Source of the DNA: Amycolatopsis cihanbeyliensis
Lineage (GTDB): Bacteria; Actinomycetota; Actinomycetes; Mycobacteriales; Pseudonocardiaceae
Assembly (NCBI RefSeq): GCF_006715045.1
Contig: NZ_VFML01000002.1
Coordinates: 558,001-622,000 of the forward strand
DNA length: 64,000 nucleotides
Reading direction: 5' to 3'
Notes under the pieces: generated by a model
The model's input: only the letters and a program-made list of their open reading frames with translations
The model's database searches: none
What the model was told of the DNA's origin: nothing
Position numbers and translations under genes: made by a program
Shown here: positions 44,021-51,459 of the stretch, piece by piece
Layout of the letters: every line of letters starts with the position of its first letter
How positions within the stretch are numbered: the stretch's first letter is position 1

Positions 44021-44643
44021 CGCAGGCCGGACCCCACGATCCCGGCGTTGTACGCGTGCAGCCGCCACCTGCCGTCCCGGCGGCCGAGTTCCACCCAGTG
44101 GCAGTTGTCGATGCCACCGAGCGAGGGCCAGGCCGTCACCGGCAGCTCCAGCAGGCGGGCGGTGAGCGCGATGATCAACCCGCCGTGCGCTGCCAGCAGC
44201 ACGGTCCGCCCGCTGTCCGAGCCGGAACTACGCAGGTCGGCAACGACGTCGACAGCGCGATCGGCCACCTCCACCCTGGACTCGCCCCCAGGGGGCGCCC
44301 ACGTGGGGTCGGAGCGCCAGCGTTCCCGCTCCCCGGGCGATCGTTCGTCGACCTGGGCGCCGGTGAGCCCCTGCCATTCCCCCAGATGGGTTTCCCGCAG
44401 CCGCTTGTCGATGCGCAGCGGAACCCCGATCGCCTCGGTGAGCACCGTGGCGGTGTCGGTAGCCCGGTGCAGGTCGGATGCGATGACGAACTCGGGTTCG
44501 AACCGGGCCAGCGCGGGCGCGGCGAACCGAGCCTGGTTCCAGCCGACCTGCGTCAGCGCCGAATCCAGGTGCCCCTGCATTCGCCCGGTGGCGTTGTAGT
44601 CGGTCTCGCCGTGCCGCCACAGTACGAGCCGCCGCAAACTCAC
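44017..44643 (-). CDS. gpgP: Histidine phosphatase, glucosyl-3-phosphoglycerate phosphatase (GpgP) type
   Basis: 208-residue phosphoglycerate-mutase-like phosphatase. The catalytic motif is LWRHGETDYNATGRMQG (phospho-His about residue 10), with a second His in LLAAHGGLIIALTARLL (about residue 155) and the acid in RLRETHLGEWQG. The place between octT and rsfS matches Rv2419c, the enzyme that dephosphorylates glucosyl-3-phosphoglycerate in methylglucose lipopolysaccharide synthesis. The GTG start overlaps the rsfS stop, and its own stop overlaps the octT start, so all three are coupled. Confidence 0.9.
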   Translation of the reverse strand: MSLRRLVLWRHGETDYNATGRMQGHLDSALTQVGWNQARFAAPALARFEPEFVIASDLHRATDTATVLTEAIGVPLRIDKRLRETHLGEWQGLTGAQVDERSPGERERWRSDPTWAPPGGESRVEVADRAVDVVADLRSSGSDSGRTVLLAAHGGLIIALTARLLELPVTAWPSLGGIDNCHWVELGRRDGRWRLHAYNAGIVGSGLR

Positions 44644-45056
44644 GAGGTTCCGTCCTCCGGGGCCGACACGTCCTCGGCGGCCGCCGAGGACCGGGCCTCC
44701 AGGCCCTCGACCTCGATCCGGGGGCAGTCCTTCCAGAGTCGTTCCAGCCCGTAGAACGACCTTTCCTCGTCGTGCTGAACGTGCACGACCACGTCCACAT
44801 AGTCCAGCAGTACCCAGCGTCCCTCTCGGGCACCCTCCCTGCGCGTCGGCTTGTGGCCCGCGATCCGCAGCTTCTCCTCGACGTTGTCGACGATCGCGCC
44901 GACCTGCCGCTCGTTGGGCGCGGACGCGATGACGAACGCGTCGGTGATCACCAGCTGATCGGAGACATCGAGCACGACCACGTCGATAGCCTTCTTGTCC
45001 GCCGCCGCGTGGGCGGCCACCACCGCCAGTTCTCGTGCCTCGGCCGTCGCTGCCAC
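44640..45056 (-). CDS. rsfS: Ribosome silencing factor
   Basis: 138-residue RsfS/Iojap protein, which binds uL14 and blocks subunit joining when nutrients run out. DKKAIDVVVLDVSDQLVITDAFVIASAPNERQVGAIVDNVEEKL and GRWVLLDYVDVVVHVQHDEERSFYGLERLW (landmarks only) are the full family pattern. The start is GTG 45056, with AAGGAG 4-5 nt upstream; the longer open frame runs into the repeat region. A 25-residue acidic tail is added at the C-terminus. Confidence 0.95.
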   Translation of the reverse strand: MAATAEARELAVVAAHAAADKKAIDVVVLDVSDQLVITDAFVIASAPNERQVGAIVDNVEEKLRIAGHKPTRREGAREGRWVLLDYVDVVVHVQHDEERSFYGLERLWKDCPRIEVEGLEARSSAAAEDVSAPEDGTS

Positions 45057-45150
45057 AGTGCTCCTTCGGGTATGGGTACGCCCGCAGCAGGGTACTTCAC
45101 CCGCCCGTCCCGAACGCGGCCGTTCGGTGCCTGTTCCGCGACGCGGCACG

Positions 45151-45247
45151 AGCGGCTCGGCCGGGCCCGGCTCCGTCACGACCGCCACCGTCGCAGGTCG
45201 TGCGCCCGGCCTCGCCACCCAGGGCTGAGTCGCGCGCGTCCTCCACT
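45151..45247. repeat. Dispersed intergenic repeat, copy A
   Basis: About 97 bases between rsfS and nadD are clearly homologous to 63551-63653. Shared blocks include CGGCTCGGCCGGGC, TCACGAC-GCCACC, CGTGCGCCCGGCCTCGCCAC and CGCGCGCGT, with small substitutions between. On the minus strand the core can fold, because GGCCGGGCGCACGACC and GGTCGTGACGGAGCC followed by GGGCC-rich sequence pair in part. It has no convincing ORF of its own. Confidence 0.75.
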
Positions 45248-45284
45248 CACCGCACGCGGCCGAGCCCGGTCCGCGGACAGGCGC

Positions 45285-45896
45285 TCAGGCGCCGTGCGGT
45301 CCGGGTTGGTGACCGCGGTACAGCTTGCGCTTGTAGATGTATCGCACCACACCGTCAGGCACCAGGTACCAGACGGGCTCACCGCGGCCGGCCCGCTCCC
45401 GGCAGCCGGTCGAGGAGATCGCCATCGCGGTCACCTCGACCAGGCTGACCTTGCCGCTGGGCAGGTGGTGGTCGTTGAGGTGGTAACCGGGCCTCGTCAC
45501 CCCGATGAAATGCGCGAGGGTGAAGAGCTCGTCGGCGTTTCGCCAGGTCAGGATCTGTTCCAGGGCGTCGGCGCCGGTGATGAAGTACAGCTCGTCCTCC
45601 GGGTACTCGGCGCGCAGGTCCCGCAGGGTGTCCACAGTGTAGGTCTGCCCACCGCGGTCGATGTCCACCCTGCTCACCGAGAACACCGGATTGGAGGCCG
45701 TGGCGATGACCGTCATCAGATAGCGGTCCTCCGCCTTGGTGACGGTCCGGCCCGACTTCTGCCATGGCTGGCCGGTGGGCACGAAGACGACCTCGTCGAG
45801 GCCGAACCGGGCTTGCACCTCGCTGGCGGCGACCAGGTGACCGTGGTGTACAGGGTCGAAGGTGCCCCCCATAACCCCGATACGACGTGGCGACAT
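45285..45896 (-). CDS. nadD: Nicotinate-nucleotide adenylyltransferase
   Basis: 203-residue NAD-biosynthesis enzyme joining NaMN and ATP to deamido-[21 protein letters not shown] is the nucleotidyltransferase HxGH signature (about residues 7-24), [15 protein letters not shown] and the [22 protein letters not shown]-terminal ISSTxxR-type motif follow. The start is ATG 45896; upstream TTG/GTT codons in frame are less good. It is the first gene of the rsfS-gpgP-octT series, with the copy A repeat in the 228-nt gap behind it. Confidence 0.95.
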   Translation of the reverse strand: MSPRRIGVMGGTFDPVHHGHLVAASEVQARFGLDEVVFVPTGQPWQKSGRTVTKAEDRYLMTVIATASNPVFSVSRVDIDRGGQTYTVDTLRDLRAEYPEDELYFITGADALEQILTWRNADELFTLAHFIGVTRPGYHLNDHHLPSGKVSLVEVTAMAISSTGCRERAGRGEPVWYLVPDGVVRYIYKRKLYRGHQPGPHGA

Positions 45897-46199
45897 GGCA
45901 ACCAACCCTATACACCGAGGTCACGCGGTGCGTGGGTCGGCGTTCCGCTCCCCGGCCCTGCCGGACCCACGCACCGCGCCTTTGTTCGGCGGTCCAAGGG
46001 GGTAACCGCCGCATGCCAGCCGCTCCCCCGCGAGCACTGACATGCCCAGGAGAGTCCCGGGTGGGCCGACCATGACGCGACTTGGAACTGTGGCGTGAAT
46101 CACCCGTTCGCTGCGATCGATGTCACGAACGCTCCCGTCGCTCCTCGCTCGCCAACTCCGGCGCGCGGACCGTCGGCCCGATGCGGTAGACCTGGCGCC
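45897..46199. other. Intergenic region between nadD and recQ
   Basis: 303 bases, divergent promoters expected on both sides. An open frame from 46095 runs into recQ, but I see no coding character or Shine-Dalgarno for it. A TAGACC hexamer (46188-46193 region) ends about 6 nt before the recQ GTG, suggesting a leaderless transcript. No repeat or RNA gene was recognised. Confidence 0.4.
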
Positions 46200-48305
46200 G
46201 TGGACACCGAAACCCTCCGTGCGCACGCCGCCGACCTGCTCCGTGCGCTGGCCGGCGAGGACGCCGTGCTGCGTGACGACCAGTGGGCCGCCATCGAGGC
46301 GCTGGTGGCGCACCGGCGGCGAGCCCTGGTCGTGCAGCGCACCGGCTGGGGCAAATCCGCCGTCTACTTCCTCGCCACCGCGCTGCTGCGCCGGCAGGAC
46401 AGCGGCCCGACCGTGATCATCTCGCCGTTGCTGGCACTGATGCGCAACCAGATCGCGGCGGCCGCCCGCGCCGGCATCCATGCCGCCACGATGAACTCGG
46501 CCAACCCGCAGGAATGGGACGAGGTGCAGGCCAGGATCGCGGCCGGCGAGGTGGACGTGCTGCTGGTGAGCCCGGAACGGCTGAACAACCCCGACTTCCG
46601 GGACGCCGTACTGCCCAAGCTCACCGCCTCCGCCGGGTTACTGGTCGTGGACGAGGCGCACTGCATCTCCGACTGGGGGCACGACTTCCGCCCCGACTAC
46701 CGGCGGTTGCGCACGCTCCTGGCCGACCTTCCGGACGGCGTGCCCGTACTGGCCACCACCGCCACCGCCAACGACAGGGTGGTGACCGATGTCGCCGACC
46801 AGCTCGGCGTCGGCCACGAAGGCGACGCCCTGGTGCTGCGCGGACCCCTGGACCGGGAGAGCCTGCGTCTCGCGGTGGTCACGCCACCGACGGCGGAGGC
46901 CAGGCTCGCCTGGCTGGCCGAGCACCTGGCCGAGTTTCCGGGTTCCGGAATCGTGTACACGCTCACCGTCGCCGCCGCGCACGACGTCGCGGGCCTGCTG
47001 TCCGAGCACGGATACCGGGTCGCCGCCTACACCGGGCGGACCGACCCCGCCGAACGGCACGCGGCCGAGGACGACCTGCTCGCCAACCGGGTGAAGGCCT
47101 TGGTCGCGACCTCGGCGCTGGGTATGGGGTTCGACAAGCCGGATCTAGGCTTCGTGGTGCACCTCGGCGCCCCTTCCTCGCCGATCGCCTACTACCAGCA
47201 GGTCGGCCGGGCCGGGCGCGGCGTCGAGCGGGCCGAGGTCGTCCTGCTGCCCGGAGCCGAGGACGCCGAGATCTGGCGCTACTTCGGCTCGCTGGCCTTC
47301 CCCGACGAGCAGCGGGTCACCCAGGTGCTGAACGCGCTGGTGTACGCGGACCGCCCGCTGTCGACCGCGGCACTGGAACCGGTGGTGGAGCTGTCCCGCT
47401 CCCGGCTGGAGATGGTGCTCAAGGTGTTGGACGTGGACGGCGCGGTGCGCCGGGTCCGCGGCGGCTGGGAGAGCACCGGGCGGGAGTGGCGCTACGACGC
47501 CGAGCGGTACCGGCGAGTGAGCCAGGCAAGGGCGGACGAGCAGCAGGCCATGCTCGGTTACCTGGACACCACGGGGTGCCGGATGGAGTACCTGCTGCGC
47601 CAGCTGGACGATCCGCACGCGGCGCCCTGCGGTCGCTGCGACAACTGCACCGGCGGGCACTGGTCGGTGGAGGTCTCCTCCAGCACCACGGCCAGCACCC
47701 GGGAGCGCCTGCGACGGCCCGGCATCGAACTGCCGCCGCGCAAGCAGTGGCCGACCGGGATGGGCACCCTGGATGTCCCGCTGTCCGGCAAGATCAGCGC
47801 GGCGCAGCAGGCCGACCCCGGGCGGGCCCTTGGCAGGCTCACCGACATCGGCTGGGGCAACCGGCTGCGCGAGCTGGTCGGCACGCGAGCGGCCGACCAG
47901 GCGGTGCCCGAGCAGGTGTTCCAGGCCTGCCTCGCGGTACTCGCGGCCTGGGAGTGGCCGGTGCGCCCGGTCGCGATCGCCGGAATCGCCTCCCGCGCCC
48001 GGCCGAACCTGATGCGGAGCCTGGCGAGCAGGCTGTCCGAGGTCGGCAGGCTGCCGCTGCTCGGCATGGTCGAGCCGACCGGACCGCCACCGCGCAGGGC
48101 GAACAGCGCGCAACGGCTCGCCGACCTCTGGGAGCGGCTCACCCTGCCCGAGGACGTGCGGTCCGCACTGGCCGAACCGGGCGGGCCGGTTCTGCTGGTG
48201 GATGACCTGATCGACACCGGCTGGACCATGACGCTGGCCACCCGGATGCTGCGGGAGGCAGGCGCCCCGGCCGTGCTGCCGTTCGTACTGGCTTCCACAT
48301 CCTGA
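46200..48305 (+). CDS. recQ: RecQ-family ATP-dependent DNA helicase with a C-terminal phosphoribosyltransferase-like domain
   Basis: 701 residues. The helicase core has QRTGWGKSAVYFLA (Walker A, about residue 47), LLVVDEAHCISDWGHDFRPDYRRL (DEAH and the RecQ aromatic loop), ATSALGMGFDKPDLGFVVHLGAP and QQVGRAGRG (motif VI), then a zinc-binding region with cysteines in TTGCRMEYL and CGRCDNCTG. After it, about residues 500-700 form a domain ending in VLLVDDLIDTGWTMTLATRML, a PRPP-loop-like motif of phosphoribosyltransferases. There is no HRDC domain. The GTG at 46200 is preferred over the upstream ATG 46095. Its role is probably in DNA repair; the extra domain may bind a nucleotide. Confidence 0.92.
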   Translation: MDTETLRAHAADLLRALAGEDAVLRDDQWAAIEALVAHRRRALVVQRTGWGKSAVYFLATALLRRQDSGPTVIISPLLALMRNQIAAAARAGIHAATMNSANPQEWDEVQARIAAGEVDVLLVSPERLNNPDFRDAVLPKLTASAGLLVVDEAHCISDWGHDFRPDYRRLRTLLADLPDGVPVLATTATANDRVVTDVADQLGVGHEGDALVLRGPLDRESLRLAVVTPPTAEARLAWLAEHLAEFPGSGIVYTLTVAAAHDVAGLLSEHGYRVAAYTGRTDPAERHAAEDDLLANRVKALVATSALGMGFDKPDLGFVVHLGAPSSPIAYYQQVGRAGRGVERAEVVLLPGAEDAEIWRYFGSLAFPDEQRVTQVLNALVYADRPLSTAALEPVVELSRSRLEMVLKVLDVDGAVRRVRGGWESTGREWRYDAERYRRVSQARADEQQAMLGYLDTTGCRMEYLLRQLDDPHAAPCGRCDNCTGGHWSVEVSSSTTASTRERLRRPGIELPPRKQWPTGMGTLDVPLSGKISAAQQADPGRALGRLTDIGWGNRLRELVGTRAADQAVPEQVFQACLAVLAAWEWPVRPVAIAGIASRARPNLMRSLASRLSEVGRLPLLGMVEPTGPPPRRANSAQRLADLWERLTLPEDVRSALAEPGGPVLLVDDLIDTGWTMTLATRMLREAGAPAVLPFVLASTS

Positions 48306-48390
48306 GCGGCCCGCGTCAACACCTTACGAATATTCGGCCGACTGTGGCAAAGTTCCCACATCGGCGCGGCACGACACTGGGGAGGGCGGC

Positions 48391-49671
48391 GTGGTCGAAT
48401 CGGAGGTCCGGCGTGCCGCCAGGCACCGGCTGCCGGTCCGGAAGCTGGTCGCCGCCAGCATCGGCAACGCACTCGAATGGTTCGACTGGACGATCTACGC
48501 GACGTTCAGCATCTACTTCGCCAGCGCCTTCTTCCCCGGTGAGCTCGCCGATATCAACACCTTCGCCACCTACGCGCTGGCGTTCTTCTTCCGCCCGCTC
48601 GGCGGGATGCTGCTCGGTCGGTTCGCGGACCTGCGCGGCCGCAAACCGGCGATGATCCTCACCATCATGCTGATGGCGGGTGGCTCGGTGCTGATCGGCG
48701 TACTGCCCACCTTCGACCAGGTCGGCTGGCTCGCCCCGGTGATGTTGCTGCTGGCGAGGGTCGCACAGGGACTCTCGCTGGGTGGTGAGGTCTCCAACGC
48801 CTCGGCCTACCTCGGCGAGATCGCCCCTGCGGACCGGCGGGGCCGCTACTCCTCGTTCTTCTACATCTCCACCGGCGGCGCGGTGCTGATCGCCTCGATT
48901 CTCGGCTTCGTGCTCGCCCGCACGCTGGAGCAGGCTCAGATGGAGTCCTTCGGATGGCGGATCCCGTTCCTGGTCGGCGGCGCGCTCGGGGTGATCGGCC
49001 TCTGGCTGCGCCGCAACCTCGCCGAGACCGAGCAGTACCAGCAGAACAAGCAGGCGGCCCGGCGGGTGCCGCACCCGTTGGCGACGACGCTGCGGCAGCA
49101 TCCGAAAGCCGTGGGGCAGCTCGTGGGCTTCACGATGCTGTCCACCCTCTGCTACTACACCTTCTTCAGCGCGCTCACCCCGTTCGCGGTCAACAACCGT
49201 GGTGTGGGGGAGGTGGAGGTGTTCCTGGCCCTGTCCGTCGCGACCGCACTGTTCGTCGCCCTGCAGTACCCGATGGGCGCGCTGTCCGACCGCTTCGGCC
49301 GCAAACCGCAGCTACTGGCATGGTCCGCGGCGACCGCCGTACTCATCGTTCCGCTGTCCACCCTGGTACGCCCGGGATTTCTCAATCTGCTCGTGGTCTT
49401 CTGCGTGGGTCTGGCCTGCTACACCGCGATGACCTCGATCGCCCCGGCCATCATGAGCGAGCTGTTCCCCACTCGCCTGCGCGCGCTCGGGATCGGTGCC
49501 TGGTACAACCTGACCGTCGCCTGCTTCGGCGGCACCGCCCCGTTGATCATCAGTGCCCTGGCGAAAGCGGGCGCATCCTCGGTCTTCTTCTGGTACGTGA
49601 CCGCCGGGGCGGTGGTCGGGTTCCTGGTCATCCTCACCCTGCCGGAAACCAGGAACACCGAGCTCCGGTAA
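48391..49671 (+). CDS. MFS transporter, metabolite:H+ symporter (MHS) type
   Basis: 426-residue, 12-segment transporter. The MHS signatures are GNALEWFDWTIYATFSIYF near the N-terminus, GRFADLRGRKPAMILTI (between TM2 and TM3), ARVAQGLSLGGEVSNASAYLGEIAP and PETRNTEL at the C-terminus. The GTG at 48391 has GGGGAGGG 4 nt upstream. Relatives carry osmolytes or dicarboxylates such as proline/betaine, alpha-ketoglutarate or citrate; the substrate here is unknown. Confidence 0.92.
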   Translation: MVESEVRRAARHRLPVRKLVAASIGNALEWFDWTIYATFSIYFASAFFPGELADINTFATYALAFFFRPLGGMLLGRFADLRGRKPAMILTIMLMAGGSVLIGVLPTFDQVGWLAPVMLLLARVAQGLSLGGEVSNASAYLGEIAPADRRGRYSSFFYISTGGAVLIASILGFVLARTLEQAQMESFGWRIPFLVGGALGVIGLWLRRNLAETEQYQQNKQAARRVPHPLATTLRQHPKAVGQLVGFTMLSTLCYYTFFSALTPFAVNNRGVGEVEVFLALSVATALFVALQYPMGALSDRFGRKPQLLAWSAATAVLIVPLSTLVRPGFLNLLVVFCVGLACYTAMTSIAPAIMSELFPTRLRALGIGAWYNLTVACFGGTAPLIISALAKAGASSVFFWYVTAGAVVGFLVILTLPETRNTELR

Positions 49672-49674
49672 CGC

Positions 49675-49899
49675 TCACCCGGCCTCGCACAGCTCGGCGT
49701 GCGCCTTCGGTGCGACCTCGGCGAGCCTGCGCAGGTTGTCGCCCTCGAGGTGCAACACGAAGTCGCAGTGACTCCCGAAGAACAACGTCGCCGACCGGTC
49801 GCACGGGTTCACCTCGTACCGGATCTCGGTTCCGCTGGCGATCTCCACCCACGACTCCACCGACACGCCGGTCTGCCAGTGCAAAGCCATCTCCACCAC
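49675..49899 (-). CDS. Small conserved hypothetical protein
   Basis: 74-residue protein (or 71 from ATG 49890) with no signal or membrane segment. The body is strand-rich (VSVESWVEIASGTEIRYEVNP and RSATLFFGSHCDFVLHLEGDNLRRLAEVAPKAHAEL) with two cysteines in the core and a third near the end. It is divergent from the XRE regulator at 50050 and convergent with the MFS gene 3 nt away. Small proteins of this kind often accompany XRE/DUF397 loci in actinomycetes. The exact start among GTG 49899/49896 and ATG 49890 is uncertain. Confidence 0.62.
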   Translation of the reverse strand: MVEMALHWQTGVSVESWVEIASGTEIRYEVNPCDRSATLFFGSHCDFVLHLEGDNLRRLAEVAPKAHAELCEAG

Positions 49900-49985
49900 A
49901 CCCTCTCACTCTGGCGACAAACTACGCTACTCGCCGCTACGTCTCATCGAAACTGCGATATGCAGTAGATGAAGCGCAGGATCGC

Positions 49986-50007
49986 AACTGCGAAACGTCA
50001 ATGCGAC
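49986..50007 (+). promoter_or_regulatory. Candidate operator shared with the peptide gene at 51301
   Basis: The 22 bases here match 51270-51291 at 17 positions, ending in the identical AATGCGAC. The site lies about 40 nt ahead of the XRE regulator ATG. A further AACTGCGA occurs about 35 nt upstream, inside an imperfect inverted arrangement. It probably binds the XRE regulator itself. Confidence 0.55.
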
Positions 50008-50049
50008 ACGACCGGTGTCGCCCGAGAACCGAGACGGGGGATCACGACC

Positions 50050-50931
50050 ATGCCCACCCCAACCGTGCGGCGGCTTCAACTGGGCAACGAGCTACGTCAC
50101 CTGCGCGAACGCGCCGGAAAGACCCTCGACGAGGCCGCGAAGATCATCGACCGCAGCCCGACCTCGGCCTCCAAGCTGGAGAACGGCATCACCGGGATCA
50201 AGGCGAACGACCTACGGGCACTGATCCAGTACTACGACGCCGCGATCACCGCCGAGGGCGGCGACCCGGTTGACCTGGACTGGTACTTCGAGCTGAACAA
50301 GGGCGCGGCCAACCGCGGTAGGTGGACCGGCTACCGCTCCACCTACCCGAAGTACTTCCGCATGGCGGTCGACCTGGAAGCCGACGCCCAAGCAATCAAC
50401 ATCTACCAGAACGAGGTCGTCCACGGCTTGTTTCAGACCGAGGACTACATGCGAGCAATGCTGGCCGAGGCCCAGGTTCGCAAAGATGACGAGACCACCG
50501 AAGGCATGGTGCGGGCACGCCTGGCCCGGCAGCATGTGATCACGAAGGCGGGCGCACGGACGATCACCTTGGTCCTGTCTGAGTCCAGTCTGCATCGCAT
50601 GATCGGCGATCCGGAACTCATGCGCGGGCAGTTGACTCACCTGGCCGACGTGGCAAAGCGCCCGAATATCCAGCTACAGATACTGCCGTTCCGATGCCGC
50701 ACCGCGCCGAGCACGATGTTTCCGTTCGCCCATGTGCAGGTGGCCTCGGCAGGGCGCGAAGCTCCTCCGCTCGAGTACATCTACGTAGAGCAGTACAACA
50801 ACGGTCACTATCTCGACGGTTTGCAAGACATCCGTGACTACAATGCGTTGTGGAACCGGCTGCTTGGAACAGCACTCGATCCGGTCTCCTCCCAGGAGCT
50901 CCTGCTACAGACAGCCGACCGGTTCCGGTAG
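50050..50931 (+). CDS. XRE-family regulator with DUF5753-type sensor domain (Scr1-like)
   Basis: 293-residue regulator. The N-terminal Cro/C1-type HTH is RRLQLGNELRHLRERAGKTLDEAAKIIDRSPTSASKLENG (about residues 5-45, outline), followed by the DUF5753 domain with NEVVHGLFQTEDYMRAMLAEA, ITLVLSESSLHRMIGD, QLQILPFRC and YVEQYNNGHYL. The start is ATG 50050, with GGGGGA about 10 nt upstream; the longer open frame has no support. The DUF397 gene 24 nt downstream is the standard partner of this class (WhiJ/Scr1 systems). Together they are a candidate switch for the peptide and methyltransferase genes behind. Confidence 0.92.
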   Translation: MPTPTVRRLQLGNELRHLRERAGKTLDEAAKIIDRSPTSASKLENGITGIKANDLRALIQYYDAAITAEGGDPVDLDWYFELNKGAANRGRWTGYRSTYPKYFRMAVDLEADAQAINIYQNEVVHGLFQTEDYMRAMLAEAQVRKDDETTEGMVRARLARQHVITKAGARTITLVLSESSLHRMIGDPELMRGQLTHLADVAKRPNIQLQILPFRCRTAPSTMFPFAHVQVASAGREAPPLEYIYVEQYNNGHYLDGLQDIRDYNALWNRLLGTALDPVSSQELLLQTADRFR

Positions 50932-50955
50932 ATCCGTCCGCCGAAAGAGAGTCCC

Positions 50956-51165
50956 ATGGTTCCCCACACCAACGAGTTCACCAACTGGCGCAAGGCCCGC
51001 GCCAGCGACAAGAACGGCGGAAGCTGTGTCGAGGTGGGTTATGCCGCCGATGGCCGGGTCGCCGTGCGCGACACCAAGGATCGCGGCAGGCCCCCGCACG
51101 TGTTCACCCGCGAGGAATGGCTGGCCTTCCTGGACGGTGCCAAGAACGGCGAGTTCGACGTGTAA
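50956..51165 (+). CDS. DUF397 small regulatory partner protein
   Basis: 69-residue protein with the complete DUF397 pattern: WRKARASDKNGGSCVEV near the N-terminus, VAVRDTKDRGRP in the middle and FTREEWLAFLDGAKNGEFDV at the end. GAAAGAGAG precedes the ATG. Proteins of this family are thought to antagonise the cognate XRE regulator in development and antibiotic control in streptomycetes. It is 24 nt downstream of that regulator and 135 nt ahead of the 52-aa peptide gene. Confidence 0.93.
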   Translation: MVPHTNEFTNWRKARASDKNGGSCVEVGYAADGRVAVRDTKDRGRPPHVFTREEWLAFLDGAKNGEFDV

Positions 51166-51269
51166 CTCACACCTGAACAACCCGTCACTAGCAGGCACGT
51201 TCGGTAGTCGCACACCGCACGGTATTCACACCGGCTACCTTGCCATGTCATCTCGCATCGGGAATCGTC

Positions 51270-51291
51270 AGTTGCGCAACGATAATGCGAC
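51270..51291 (+). promoter_or_regulatory. Operator/promoter of the peptide-methyltransferase operon
   Basis: GTTGCGCAAC (51271-51280) is a perfect 10-bp palindrome, followed at once by GATAAT (51281-51286), a near-consensus -10 box, and then GGAG (51292-51295) and ATG 51301. The 22-nt block agrees at 17 positions with the one ahead of the XRE regulator. Binding of a regulator to the palindrome would sit in the promoter spacer. No good -35 is visible. Confidence 0.6.
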
Positions 51292-51300
51292 GGAGTAATC

Positions 51301-51459
51301 ATGGCGAGGCACGAACTTCCGGCCGATCGTGGCGATGGCCATGAGAAGGGCCGCTACACCCACGGCAACACCAAGCCGATCGAAGAGTCGAGCCCGGACA
51401 AACGCAGCAAGGACGATCGAGGCGACGACGACAGCGACCGCAACGACGACCAGCGGTGA
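51301..51459 (+). CDS. 52-aa acidic/charged peptide, candidate imiditide-type RiPP precursor
   Basis: Short ORF with a promoter and GGAG of its own. Its stop overlaps the methyltransferase start (GTGA), so both are translationally coupled. Residues 1-27 (MARHELPADRGDG start and GRYTHGNTKPIEE in the middle) have Gly, His and Arg; residues 33-50 are an extremely hydrophilic stretch with nine aspartates (RGDDDSDRND and neighbours) mixed with Lys and Arg. There are no cysteines. A small substrate peptide coupled to a PIMT-like enzyme is the arrangement of imiditides and of aspartimide graspeptides. Which aspartate is modified cannot be told. It might instead be an unmodified small regulatory peptide. 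Confidence 0.72.
   Translation: MARHELPADRGDGHEKGRYTHGNTKPIEESSPDKRSKDDRGDDDSDRNDDQR

Noticed and set aside
44480..44520. tRNA T-arm-like GGTTCGAA sequence
   Set aside because: It lies inside gpgP and no cloverleaf can be built around it; no tRNA gene was found in the window.
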